Below are positions 27,301 to 36,164 of a stretch of 58,140 nt of DNA, one piece after another. A program made the translations under genes and the position numbers. The DNA lies in NCBI GenBank assembly GCA_945870465.1, contig CAMBSS010000004.1:1-58140 (forward strand), in the 5' to 3' direction. The DNA is from Bordetella parapertussis (GTDB lineage: Bacteria; Pseudomonadota; Gammaproteobacteria; Burkholderiales; SG8-41). How positions within the stretch are numbered: the stretch's first letter is position 1; each line of letters starts with the position of its first letter. The notes beneath the pieces are model-generated. The model worked only from the letters and a program-made list of their open reading frames with translations, was not told where the DNA came from and made no database searches.

Positions 27301-28797
27301 TCAGCCGCGGTCGAAACGCCGAAACTGAATTGCTTCGGCGATATGCGCGCCGGCAATCGGTTGCTCGCCGGCGAGATCGGCGATGGTACGCGCCACCTTC
27401 AACACGCGATGATAGGCGCGCGCGGACAAACCAAGGCGGCTGATCGCCTGCTTGAGCAGCATCGCGCCGGCAGCATCAGGCACGCAAATGCGGTCGATTT
27501 CACGCGTCGATAATTTTGCATTCGGCTTGCCCTGGCGCTCGTGCTGGCGAGCGTAGGCGGCTTCCACGCGTGCGCGCACGATGTCGCTGGGTTCACCGCC
27601 AGCCGTGCGCACCAGATCGTTTTCCGCCACCGCGGGCACTTCAATCTGCACATCTATGCGATCGACCAGCGGCCCGGATATCCTGTTGCGATAGCGCGCA
27701 ATCTGGTCGGGCGTGCAGCGGCACTTGCCGCTGTAGTGTCCGAGATATCCACACGGACAAGGATTCATTGCCGCGACGAGCTGAAACTCCGCGGGGAACT
27801 CCGCCTGCCGCGCGGCACGCGATACCGTCACGCGACCCGATTCAAGTGGCTGGCGCAATACTTCGAGCACGTTGCGGTTGAATTCGGGCAGTTCGTCGAG
27901 AAATAGCACGCCATGCATGGCAAGCGAAATTTCGCCGGGCCGCGGATTGCTGCCGCCGCCGACAAGAGCAACGCCGGAAGCCGTGTGATGCGGCGCGCGA
28001 AACGGGCGCCGCCGCCAGTTGCGCACGTCGAACCCGGCGCTGCCGAGCGATTGCAGCGCCGCCGAACAAAGCGCTTCCTGCTGCGTCATCGGCGGCAAGA
28101 TGCCCGAGAGCCGGGTCGCCAGCATCGTCTTGCCGGCACCCGGCGGCCCGACCATGATCAGGCTATGCTCGCCCGCCGCGGTAATTTCGAGTGCGCGCTT
28201 GGCGTGTGCCTGACCTTTGACGTCGGCGAGATCGGGGCCAGGATCCGGCGCCGCCACCGGCGCCGCGCGGCATAGCGGCAACAATTCTCGACCCGCGAGA
28301 TGCGCACACACTTCGAGCACGGTGCGCGCAGCGTACACTTTCGCCCCCTCGACCAAGGCCGCTTCCGGCGCATTCTCGTGCGGCACCACAAATGCGCGGC
28401 CATCCCGGCTCGCGCCGCACATCATCGCCAGCGTGCCGCGTATCGGCCGCAGCTCCCCCGTTAACGCAAGCTCGCCCGCAAATTCATACGCGGCGAGATC
28501 GCCTGCGGGCACCTGGCCGGATGCCGCGAGTATGCCCAGGGCAATCGGCAAATCGAAGCGCCCGCTTTCTTTCGGCAGGTCGGCCGGCGCCAGATTGACG
28601 GTAATGTGCCGCGCCGGAAATTCGAAGCGCGCGTTCTGCAGCGCGGCGCGCACGCGATCCTTCGCCTCTTTGACTTCCGCTTCAGGCAGCCCGACGATGG
28701 TGAAACTCGGCAGCCCGTTGGCGAGATGAGTCTCGACCGTCACGAGCGGAGCGTCCATTCCTGCAAGCGAGCGGCTATACAGCACGGCGAGCGACAT
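27301..28797 (-). CDS. comM: YifB/ComM family Mg chelatase-like AAA+ ATPase
   Basis: 498 residues. An N-terminal Lon-protease-like domain (1-170; VETHLANGLPSFTIVGLPEAEVKEAKDRVRAA in shorter motifs) precedes the AAA+ module with Walker A GPPGAGKT at 217-224 and the Mg-chelatase C-terminal helical domain (about 400-495). Four cysteines in NPCPCGYLG and GKCRCTP form the expected zinc site. ComM is a hexameric helicase that drives branch migration during natural transformation. Neighbouring ubiK upstream is a common arrangement. Confidence 0.95.
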   Translation of the reverse strand: MSLAVLYSRSLAGMDAPLVTVETHLANGLPSFTIVGLPEAEVKEAKDRVRAALQNARFEFPARHITVNLAPADLPKESGRFDLPIALGILAASGQVPAGDLAAYEFAGELALTGELRPIRGTLAMMCGASRDGRAFVVPHENAPEAALVEGAKVYAARTVLEVCAHLAGRELLPLCRAAPVAAPDPGPDLADVKGQAHAKRALEITAAGEHSLIMVGPPGAGKTMLATRLSGILPPMTQQEALCSAALQSLGSAGFDVRNWRRRPFRAPHHTASGVALVGGGSNPRPGEISLAMHGVLFLDELPEFNRNVLEVLRQPLESGRVTVSRAARQAEFPAEFQLVAAMNPCPCGYLGHYSGKCRCTPDQIARYRNRISGPLVDRIDVQIEVPAVAENDLVRTAGGEPSDIVRARVEAAYARQHERQGKPNAKLSTREIDRICVPDAAGAMLLKQAISRLGLSARAYHRVLKVARTIADLAGEQPIAGAHIAEAIQFRRFDRG

Positions 28798-28923
28798 TGG
28801 CGACCGGCCAAAACCCCGGGTTCATGGTTGCGATAAGCGCTTAACGCGGCGCAACCACAGAGGTATTTAGGCCTTAAGTCATAGCCGGGCACACGCGCGG
28901 CGGCGCCACATAAACTACCTGCG

Positions 28924-29163
28924 TCAGCTCGTGCCCTTCTTGTCCAACTCGGTCAGCCTGGTTTCCAGGGCAACGAGTTTTTCGCGCGTGCGCGCGAGCA
29001 GTTCGGTCTGCACGTCGAATTCATGCCGCGTGACCAGATCGAGCCGCGCGAACATCGCCGCGAGCATCGCCCGCATATTCGTTTCAATATCCCGCGCGGG
29101 GGTGTTGGCCAGGATCTCCCTGACTTTGGCGCTGACTTCATCAATGAATGGCTGTTTGAGCAC
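28924..29163 (-). CDS. ubiK: Ubiquinone biosynthesis accessory factor UbiK
   Basis: 79 residues, the usual size. It is all helical: an amphipathic N-terminal helix (FIDEVSAKVREIL) and a C-terminal coiled coil (TRHEFDVQTELLARTREKL) that trimerises. UbiK with UbiJ helps the soluble Ubi complex act on lipid intermediates. The next 310 bases (29164-29473) hold no gene; they carry the regulatory sites of the divergent nitrogen operon. Confidence 0.92.
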   Translation of the reverse strand: MLKQPFIDEVSAKVREILANTPARDIETNMRAMLAAMFARLDLVTRHEFDVQTELLARTREKLVALETRLTELDKKGTS

Positions 29164-29302
29164 CGCTGCACTCCAAAGAACTGAACGATTATTCGGCCGT
29201 TTAATTTACCACCGCGCCGGGCCCGTAATCCGGCGCTGCGACGCGGGAGAATAACAAAACCCATGCGTCGCGCCCGCCATGCCGCGTCGCAAAATGTGGC
29301 AA

Positions 29303-29318
29303 GCCCCAAATTGGTGCG
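29303..29318. promoter_or_regulatory. NtrC-binding site
   Basis: GCCCCAAATTGGTGCG matches the NtrC consensus GCACYAWWWTGGTGCA at 14 of 16 positions. It lies about 120 bases upstream of the predicted start of transcription, a normal enhancer distance. Confidence 0.68.
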
Positions 29319-29393
29319 CGACTATACGTTACGCCTCATCTCAGTGCGGTAAATTCCGGCTTCGTGAATTAATTGTGCTACTTTATTCAAAAA

Positions 29394-29406
29394 AATCAAA
29401 AGTTTA
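29394..29406 (+). promoter_or_regulatory. IHF-binding site
   Basis: AATCAAAAGTTTA matches WATCAANNNNTTR completely and lies within an AT-rich stretch, between the NtrC site and the sigma-54 promoter where DNA bending is needed. The element is close to the promoter (-38), slightly nearer than average. Confidence 0.55.
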
Positions 29407-29410
29407 GATA

Positions 29411-29427
29411 TTGGCACGATACATGCT
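29411..29427 (+). promoter_or_regulatory. Sigma-54 promoter of torF-glnK-amtB
   Basis: TTGGCACGATACATGCT matches YTGGCACGNNNNTTGCW at all but one fixed position, with the invariant GG and GC at the right distance. Predicted transcription start is near 29438, about 40 bases before the porin gene. Confidence 0.82.
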
Positions 29428-29479
29428 GATAGCGCTCCCCGTAATGCGACAAATTTGTTAACAATCGAAAGGGATGAAC

Positions 29480-30403
29480 ATGTTCAAGAAAACTCTTAAG
29501 GCCGGCGCGCTTGCTGCAGCAATCGCCCTGCCTGGCCTGGCCTTCGGGCAGGCAGCACCGGCAGCCGACGCGAAACCGGCGGAACCCAAGCCTGCCTACA
29601 CGCTGACGGGCAACGTCGGAATATTCAGTCAATACATATTCCGCGGAATGACCCAAACCGGGCGCAAACCCGCGTTGCAGGGCGGGTTCGATTTTGCTCA
29701 CGAGTCCGGCTTCTACCTCGGCACCTGGGGTTCGAACATCAGCTGGCTGAAGGAGAACACCACCACTGCGGCTGGCGCGGTGAGCGGCACCTATGGCGAA
29801 GGCGGCAGCCTGGAACTGGATTTCTACGGCGGCTACAAGTGGAGCCTGCCGCATGATTTCGTGATCGACGTCGGCGGTCTTTACTACTGGTACCCGGGCA
29901 ACATCAATCCGGCCGCGCAATTGGCTGCCGCACCCAACAGCGTGCCGAAGGGTGATACGTTTGAGCTGTACATCGCGCCGAGCTGGAAGTGGGTCACGTT
30001 CAAATATTCGCGCAGCATGCTCGACCATACGTTTGCGGTGACGAACTCTAAAGGCACGGGTTATTTTGAACTGAACGCCAACCCGCCGATCGGCGACACC
30101 GGCCTCACCGTCAACCTGCACGTCGGCTATCAAAAGTTTACCGGCACCGATCCGCGCAACGCAGCAGTTGGCGGCGCCGCACGCAGCAACGACAGCGTCG
30201 CGAGCTACAAGGATTACAAAGTCGGCCTGAGCTATGCGCTGCCCAAAGATTTCACGGTCGGCGCGTTCTGGAGCAAGGCCGCCGGCGCGGACGTTTGCGG
30301 ATACGGCGCATATACCCAATCCGGACTCGGCTGCGCGTCCGGCCCTTACCCGAGCAATCTCGCCAAGAGCACGGGCACGGTGTTCGTCCAAAAAACTTTC
30401 TAA
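29480..30403 (+). CDS. TorF-family outer-membrane porin
   Basis: 307 residues from the second ATG, which has AAAGGG seven bases upstream; the first ATG at 29474 sits too close. A signal peptide ends at LAFG/QAAP, followed by a proline/alanine linker. The body alternates polar and hydrophobic residues as an outer-membrane barrel (NVGIFSQYIFRGMTQTGRKP, GFYLGTWGSNISWL in short motifs) and ends in phenylalanine, the sorting signal for the Bam machinery. The family's N-terminal SQYIFRG motif is clear. First in the operon with glnK and amtB under a sigma-54 promoter, so it probably admits a nitrogen source when ammonium is short. Confidence 0.9.
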   Translation: MFKKTLKAGALAAAIALPGLAFGQAAPAADAKPAEPKPAYTLTGNVGIFSQYIFRGMTQTGRKPALQGGFDFAHESGFYLGTWGSNISWLKENTTTAAGAVSGTYGEGGSLELDFYGGYKWSLPHDFVIDVGGLYYWYPGNINPAAQLAAAPNSVPKGDTFELYIAPSWKWVTFKYSRSMLDHTFAVTNSKGTGYFELNANPPIGDTGLTVNLHVGYQKFTGTDPRNAAVGGAARSNDSVASYKDYKVGLSYALPKDFTVGAFWSKAAGADVCGYGAYTQSGLGCASGPYPSNLAKSTGTVFVQKTF

Positions 30404-30793
<390 letters not shown>

Positions 30794-30807
30794 GGGAGAA
30801 CCAGAAA

Positions 30808-32328
30808 ATGAAACGTCTACTAACCGTGCTCGCGCTGGTCGGCGCATTCAGCTTCGGCACCGCAATGCCCGTCGTCGCGCAGGACAAGGCGGCGGAAAAG
30901 CCTGCTGCTGAAGCGCCCAAGGCCGAGGAGAAAAAAGACGCCGCACCGGCTCCTGCAGCCGCGCCCGCGGCAGCGGCTGCCGCAGTCGCAGCCCCCGCGC
31001 CGACACCCAACAAAGGCGACACCGCGTGGATGCTGACCTGTACGGCATTCGTGCTGCTGATGAGCGTGCCGGCACTGGCGCTCTTCTACGGCGGACTCGT
31101 GCGCAGCAAGAACATGCTATCGGTTCTGATGCAGGTTTTCGTAACTTTCTCGCTGATCACAGTACTGTGGTGCATTTATGGTTACAGCGTAGCGTTCACT
31201 GAAGGTAACGCATTTTTTGGCGGATTCGACCGGCTGTTTCTGAACGGTACATTCGATGCATCGAAAGGCGAGTTCTCTATGGCGGCGACCTTCAGCAAGG
31301 CCACTCCGCTTTACGAACTTGTATTCGTAGCGTTCCAGGCGACCTTTGCCGCGATCACCTGCTGCCTGATCCTCGGTTCGGTGGTCGAGCGCATGAAGTT
31401 CTCCGCTGTGCTGATCTTCATGGTGATCTGGTTCACGTTCAGCTACCTGCCTGTCGCCCACATGGTGTGGTTCTGGATGGGCCCCGATGCGTATACCGCA
31501 GCCAACTTGGTCGACCAGATGAATTCCAAAGCCGGCTTGCTCTGGCAGTGGGGCGCGCTCGACTTCGCGGGTGGCACCGTGGTGCATATCAACGCCGGTG
31601 TTGCCGGTCTGGTCGGCGCCTTTGTTCTGGGCAAACGCATCGGCTACGGCAAGGAAGCCATGAGTCCACACAACCTCACCATGACCATGATCGGCGCGGC
31701 CATGCTGTGGTTCGGCTGGTTCGGCTTCAACGCGGGTTCCGCGTACGAAGCGAACGGCTCAGCTGCGCTTGCCTTCATGAATACTTTCCTCGCCACCGCC
31801 TGCGCTGTGTTGACCTGGATATTCGGCGAGTGGATTTTCAAGGGCAAACCTTCAATGCTGGGCGCTGCCTCGGGCGCGGTTGCGGGCCTGGTTGCGATCA
31901 CGCCAGCTGCCGGAAACGTCGGCATCGCCGGCGCGTTTGTCATTGGCTCTGCAGCCGGCCTGATCTGCCTGTGGGGAGTCACCGGCCTCAAGAAAATGCT
32001 CGGCGCGGACGATGCCCTCGATGTGTTTGGCGTGCATGCCGTCGGCGGCATCATGGGTGCGTTGCTGACCGGCGTGTTCAATTCGCCGGCGTTAGGCGGA
32101 CCCGGCTTCTACAACAACTGGTTCGAAATGAAGCCAGGCTACGGAAGCATCGTCGATCAGTTATGGGTACAGGCGCAGACGGTAGGTGTAGTCATCGTCT
32201 GGACCGCGGTGGTGGCATTCATCGCGTTCAAGATTGCCGACATCATCGTCGGACTGCGCGTTACCGAAGAAGTAGAACGCGAAGGGCTCGACATCAACGA
32301 GCACGGCGAGTCCGCGTATCACATGTAA
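30808..32328 (+). CDS. amtB: Ammonium transporter AmtB
   Basis: 506 residues, longer than E. coli AmtB because a cleavable signal peptide (to about VVAQ/DKA, residue 26) and an alanine/proline/lysine-rich linker (to about 68) precede the transporter. The eleven-helix core starts at DTAWMLTCTAFVLLM. Pore residues are in FAGGTVVHINAG and FGVHAVGG (the two central histidines). The cytoplasmic tail ends DINEHGESAYHM, where GlnK docks. The operon ends at the terminator just downstream. Confidence 0.97.
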   Translation: MKRLLTVLALVGAFSFGTAMPVVAQDKAAEKPAAEAPKAEEKKDAAPAPAAAPAAAAAAVAAPAPTPNKGDTAWMLTCTAFVLLMSVPALALFYGGLVRSKNMLSVLMQVFVTFSLITVLWCIYGYSVAFTEGNAFFGGFDRLFLNGTFDASKGEFSMAATFSKATPLYELVFVAFQATFAAITCCLILGSVVERMKFSAVLIFMVIWFTFSYLPVAHMVWFWMGPDAYTAANLVDQMNSKAGLLWQWGALDFAGGTVVHINAGVAGLVGAFVLGKRIGYGKEAMSPHNLTMTMIGAAMLWFGWFGFNAGSAYEANGSAALAFMNTFLATACAVLTWIFGEWIFKGKPSMLGAASGAVAGLVAITPAAGNVGIAGAFVIGSAAGLICLWGVTGLKKMLGADDALDVFGVHAVGGIMGALLTGVFNSPALGGPGFYNNWFEMKPGYGSIVDQLWVQAQTVGVVIVWTAVVAFIAFKIADIIVGLRVTEEVEREGLDINEHGESAYHM

Positions 32329-32346
32329 GAAATCATGCAACAAATC

Positions 32347-32376
32347 AAATGGGCGCCCGCGGGCGCCCATTTTTTT
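32347..32376 (+). terminator. Intrinsic terminator after amtB
   Basis: ATGGGCGCCCG-CGGGCGCCCAT palindrome followed by seven T, 18 bases after the amtB stop. The A-rich left side would also let it serve the convergent acetyltransferase gene. Confidence 0.92.
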
Positions 32377-32407
32377 GCCTGTTGCAGAACTACGCAAGGC
32401 GACGAAA

Positions 32408-32872
32408 TTAGCCGATGCCCCGGCGCCGCACCGTCAGCTGCGTCGATTGCCAGCCAAGCGCCGTATAGAAAAGATCTGCACTCACATTCTCGCGATCGGC
32501 CACCAACTGCATGCGCGTCGCCCCGCGCGCCTTGGCCCATGCCAGCATGAATTCGACCAATTGCTTGCCTATGCCCTGCCGGCGATGGTCGGGGTGCACG
32601 ACTACGTCTTCGACCCACACCGAGGGTGCGCCCTCGGCCGTCGATATCACGATTTGTCCGCTGGCCATGCCGACGGGCTGACCGCGCTCGTCGCGCGCCA
32701 CAGCGACGATTTGGCGGTCGCTTCTGGCCGCTTCCGCTACCAGCAGCTCGAAGCCCCTGACCTGCCGCGAAGCGTCCGCGGTAAAGTCGAGTTCGACTTC
32801 GAACAAATCGTCCAGCAGCGCCGCCAATTGCGGAATATCCGCGTGCTGCGCAGGTTCGATTATTGGATTCAT
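32408..32872 (-). CDS. GNAT family N-acetyltransferase
   Basis: 154 residues. The acetyl-CoA binding motif A is VEDVVVHPDHRRQGIGKQLVEFML (V-V-P-RRQGIG), and the N-terminal helix is typical (IEPAQHADIPQLAALLDDLF). ADLFYTALGWQ near the end is motif B. The acceptor cannot be predicted. It is transcribed toward the amtB terminator and diverges from gshA. Confidence 0.9.
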   Translation of the reverse strand: MNPIIEPAQHADIPQLAALLDDLFEVELDFTADASRQVRGFELLVAEAARSDRQIVAVARDERGQPVGMASGQIVISTAEGAPSVWVEDVVVHPDHRRQGIGKQLVEFMLAWAKARGATRMQLVADRENVSADLFYTALGWQSTQLTVRRRGIG

Positions 32873-33049
32873 CAGTGCGGTCTCCCCGGTTTCGCGTCCA
32901 GCCTAACATCGGCCGCCCGTCAGCAAGCCTTAGTCCGGACGAACGGCGGTGGCGCGCCGACAAGCGACGGCAATCGCGCGTTGGCGGCGCCGGCGCGACA
33001 CGGCAGGCGGGTTTGCTACAATAGCCGCCCGGCCAAGCTACGAGCTGCC

Positions 33050-34369
33050 ATGTCCACTGTTCCGCACCTCACCACGGCCCTCACCGGCCCGTTGCTCGAT
33101 CTTGAGCGCAACATCCTCAAGTCCATGCCCGAGATCGAGCATTGGTTTCGCACCCAATGGCAGGAGCACGCCACGCCGTTCTATGCATCGGTGGATCTGC
33201 GCAACAGCGGCTTCAAGCTGGCCCCCGTCGACACCAACCTGTATCCCGGCGGCTTCAACAACCTCAATCCCGAATTCGATGCGCTGTGCGTTCAGGCCAC
33301 GATGGCGGCAGTCGAAAAAATCTGCCCCGATGCGCGCGGCGTGCTGCTGATACCGGAAAACCACACGCGCAACACGTTTTACCTGCAAAACGTCGTCGCC
33401 CTGCAAAAAATCCTGCGCCACGCCGGCATGATAGTACGCATCGGCACCCTGCTGCCGGAAATTACGGCGCCGGCCGACATCGAACTGCCGAACGGCGAAA
33501 AACTGCGCCTCGAACCGCTCGAGCGCCACGGCAACCGGCTCAGTATCGACGGGTTCGATCCCTGCGTCGTGCTGCTGAATAACGATTTGTCTGCCGGGCT
33601 GCCGGAAATCCTCAAGAACCTCGAGCAGATCGTGCTGCCGCCCTTGCACGCCGGCTGGTACATGCGCCGCAAGTCCAACCACTTCGGCGTATACAAGGAA
33701 GTCGCGACCGAATTCGCCAAGGTGCTGGGGATCGATCCGTGGTTCATCAACCCGTATTTCGAGAAATGCGGCAAGATCAATTTCCACGAGCGTAAGGGCG
33801 AGGAATGCCTCGAAGGCTATGTGTCCGAGATTCTCACCGACATCCGCACCAAGTACAAGGAATACGGAATTACGCAGGAGCCGTTCGTGATCGTCAAAGC
33901 CGACGCCGGCACGTACGGCATGGGCATCATGACCGTCAAGGATCCGTCCGAAGTTCGCGGGCTCAACCGCAAGCAGCGCAACAAGATGGCGGTGGTCAAG
34001 GAAGGCCTCGAAGTGCACGAAGTGCTGGTGCAGGAGGGCGTTTACAGTTTCGAAACGGTCAACGCCGCGGTCGCCGAGCCGGTCGTCTACATGATCGATC
34101 ATTTCGTCGTCGGTGGCTTTTATCGCGTGCATTCGAGCCGCGGCCAGGACCAGAGCCTCAACGCGCCGGGCATGCAGTTCGCCCCGCTCGCTTTCGAAAA
34201 ACCGTGCTACTCGCCCGATCTTGACGATCCGGACTGTCCGCCGAACCGCTTCTATGCGTACGGCGTTATCGCGCGGCTGGCGCTGGTCGCAGCAGCCCTG
34301 GAACTCGAGCAGACCGACCCGGCGTTCGACGCCCGCTCGAATGCCCCGGTGCGCGCGGTCGAGGGCTGA
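33050..34369 (+). CDS. gshA: Glutamate-cysteine ligase (GshA, proteobacterial type 3)
   Basis: 439 residues from the ATG of MSTVPHLTT; 225 upstream codons that stay open are not homologous and overlap the acetyltransferase gene in antisense. The sequence belongs to the GshA group of betaproteobacteria and acidithiobacilli (NLYPGGFNNL, VVKEGLEVHEVLVQEGVY in short motifs, YRVHSSRGQDQSLNAPG), not the E. coli enzyme. It makes gamma-glutamylcysteine from glutamate, cysteine and ATP. gshB follows by 19 bases, completing glutathione synthesis. Confidence 0.93.
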   Translation: MSTVPHLTTALTGPLLDLERNILKSMPEIEHWFRTQWQEHATPFYASVDLRNSGFKLAPVDTNLYPGGFNNLNPEFDALCVQATMAAVEKICPDARGVLLIPENHTRNTFYLQNVVALQKILRHAGMIVRIGTLLPEITAPADIELPNGEKLRLEPLERHGNRLSIDGFDPCVVLLNNDLSAGLPEILKNLEQIVLPPLHAGWYMRRKSNHFGVYKEVATEFAKVLGIDPWFINPYFEKCGKINFHERKGEECLEGYVSEILTDIRTKYKEYGITQEPFVIVKADAGTYGMGIMTVKDPSEVRGLNRKQRNKMAVVKEGLEVHEVLVQEGVYSFETVNAAVAEPVVYMIDHFVVGGFYRVHSSRGQDQSLNAPGMQFAPLAFEKPCYSPDLDDPDCPPNRFYAYGVIARLALVAAALELEQTDPAFDARSNAPVRAVEG

Positions 34370-34388
34370 TCCCGCCCATTCCGCGTCC

Positions 34389-35360
34389 ATGAAGATCGCA
34401 TTCATTGTCGACCCGCTCGACGAGTTCAAGATATACAAGGATTCGACATTCGCGATGATGCGCGAAGCCGCCGCGCGCAAACACGAGCTCTACGCGATGC
34501 AGCAGCAAGATGTCGTCTGGCACAGCGGCGCTGTCACCGCCCACGCGCAACGACTGCACCTTACCGGCGAACCTGACGCGTGGTATCGCGTTGACCCGGT
34601 GCAGGCCGCGCCGCTCAAGGATTTCGACGCGGTGCTGATGCGCAAGGACCCGCCGTTCGACATGGAATACGTGTACAGCACGTATTTGCTGGAACTTGCG
34701 CAGGAGCAGGGCGCGCTCGTGTTCAACAATCCGCGCGCCATTCGCGACTGCAACGAGAAGCTGACGATTGCGCGCTTCCCCCAGTTCATCGCGCCGACGC
34801 TGGTCACGCGGCACGCGCACCTGATCCATGAATTTCTCGCCGCGCACGGCGATATCATTCTCAAGCCGCTGGACGGCATGGGCGGCACCTCGGTATTCCG
34901 CGTGCAGGCCAGCGACCCCAATCTCAACGTAATCATCGAGACCGTCACGCACTACGGGCAGCGCACGATCATGGCGCAGCGCTACATTCCGGCGATCGTC
35001 GACGGCGACAAGCGCGTGCTGCTGATTGGCGGCAAGCCCGTGCCGTACGCACTGGCGCGCATCCCGAAACCAGGCGAGACGCGCGGCAACCTCGCCGCGG
35101 GCGGCACCGGTGTTGCGCGCGAACTGACGCCGCGCGACCGCGAAATCGCCGAGACGCTCGGTCCGCTGCTGCAGGCCCAGGGCCTGTTGCTGGTCGGGCT
35201 CGACGTGATCGGCGACTACCTGACCGAAGTCAATGTGACGAGCCCGACCTGTTTTCAGGAAATCGCCGAGCAGACCGGTTTCAACGTGGCCGGCATGATG
35301 CTGGACGCCGTGGAACACGCCGTTGAACGCAGGACGGCGGCGCGCGCCTACGTAGTATAA
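34389..35360 (+). CDS. gshB: Glutathione synthetase
   Basis: 323 residues from the ATG of MKIAFIVDPLD. ATP-grasp enzyme: N-terminal domain DAVLMRKDPPFDMEYVY, central lid and ATP site ILKPLDGMGGTSVFRV, and metal-binding end GLDVIGDYLTEVNVTSPT. It adds glycine to gamma-glutamylcysteine. Upstream codons in the same frame overlap gshA and are spurious. Confidence 0.97.
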   Translation: MKIAFIVDPLDEFKIYKDSTFAMMREAAARKHELYAMQQQDVVWHSGAVTAHAQRLHLTGEPDAWYRVDPVQAAPLKDFDAVLMRKDPPFDMEYVYSTYLLELAQEQGALVFNNPRAIRDCNEKLTIARFPQFIAPTLVTRHAHLIHEFLAAHGDIILKPLDGMGGTSVFRVQASDPNLNVIIETVTHYGQRTIMAQRYIPAIVDGDKRVLLIGGKPVPYALARIPKPGETRGNLAAGGTGVARELTPRDREIAETLGPLLQAQGLLLVGLDVIGDYLTEVNVTSPTCFQEIAEQTGFNVAGMMLDAVEHAVERRTAARAYVV

Positions 35361-35391
35361 TTTTGGTCATTCGACCACTCCCCGCCCCTGC

Positions 35392-35808
35392 ATGATAGGC
35401 ATACTCATCATCACCCACGGCACGCTGGGCGAAAGCCTGATTCACTGCGCAAGCCACGTCCTCAACAAGCGGCCGCCGCGCCTGAAGCAACTCGGCGTCA
35501 CCGCGCAGGACGATCCCGCGCTGCTGCTGCCGCAGGCGCGCGCGCTGGTGAAGGAACTCAACGAAAGCAGCGGCGTGCTGATACTTTCCGATATGTACGG
35601 CGGCACGCCGAGCAATCTTGCCTCCAAGCTGGTCGTGCCGGGCAAGATCGAAGCGGTGGCGGGTGTGAACCTGCCGATGCTGATCCGCGTGCTTACCTAC
35701 CGCGACCGCGACCTGCAAACCATCGTCACCAAAGCGATCAGCGGCGGCTGCGAAGGCGTGACCCGCGTGCCCGTGTTCAAGCTTCACAATGCTGCAACGG
35801 GAAGCTGA
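35392..35808 (+). CDS. PTS system mannose-type EIIA component
   Basis: 138 residues. The phosphorylated histidine is H9 in ILIITHGTLGESL, and SDMYGGTPSN is the EIIA-Man motif. No EIIB or EIIC lies nearby, so sugar uptake is unlikely. In betaproteobacteria such EIIA-HPr-EI sets are regulatory phosphorelays. It overlaps ptsH by 20 bases. Confidence 0.93.
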   Translation: MIGILIITHGTLGESLIHCASHVLNKRPPRLKQLGVTAQDDPALLLPQARALVKELNESSGVLILSDMYGGTPSNLASKLVVPGKIEAVAGVNLPMLIRVLTYRDRDLQTIVTKAISGGCEGVTRVPVFKLHNAATGS

Positions 35809-36058
35809 AATCATCAACAAGCTGGGCCTGCACGCGCGCGCGTCGGCCAAGCTCACGCAGCTGGCAGGCCAGTTCGCGAGCGAGATCTGGGTCGCGCGCA
35901 ACGGCCGGCGCGTCAACGCCAAAAGCATCATGGGCGTCATGATGCTGGCCGCGGCCAAAGGCACCACCATCAATATCGAGACCGATGGTCCGGATGAAGA
36001 GGCCGCGATGACGGCATTGACCGGGCTGATTGCCGATTATTTTGGAGAAGGCGAATAA
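35789..36058 (+). CDS. ptsH: Phosphocarrier protein HPr
   Basis: 89 residues. Catalytic H15 in KLGLHARASAKL. S46 in AKSIMGVMML is the site that HPr kinase uses in bacteria that have it. It transfers phosphate from EI to EIIA. An intergenic repeat of about 105 bases separates it from ptsI, which is unusual because the two genes normally abut. Confidence 0.96.
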   Translation: MLQREAEIINKLGLHARASAKLTQLAGQFASEIWVARNGRRVNAKSIMGVMMLAAAKGTTINIETDGPDEEAAMTALTGLIADYFGEGE

Positions 36059-36062
36059 CTCC

Positions 36063-36153
36063 GAGAGGAGGGAGGAGAGAGATGAAAGGCGTGAAAAACC
36101 TGACAGCATTAAGGCCCTGGGCCGCCTCACGCCTCACGCCTCACGCCTCTCCC
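36063..36153. repeat. Heptamer-built inverted repeat between ptsH and ptsI
   Basis: The right side has CCTCACG three times in a row (36125-36145) and then CCTCTCC (36146-36152). The left side is purine-rich with GAGAGGAGG and AGGCGTGA, complementary in part. The element takes up nearly the whole ptsH-ptsI gap. Confidence 0.7.
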
Positions 36154-36164
36154 GCGCCAGCGCA

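Noticed and set aside
32375..33049. 225-codon upstream extension of gshA
   Set aside because: Antisense to the acetyltransferase and not related to GshA; the ATG at 33050 begins the conserved protein.
33038..34480. 480-codon open frame on the minus strand
   Set aside because: Antisense of gshA and gshB; no recognisable domain.
36121..36152. Possible CRISPR repeat
   Set aside because: Units are 7 bases and contiguous, without spacers; no cas gene is present.
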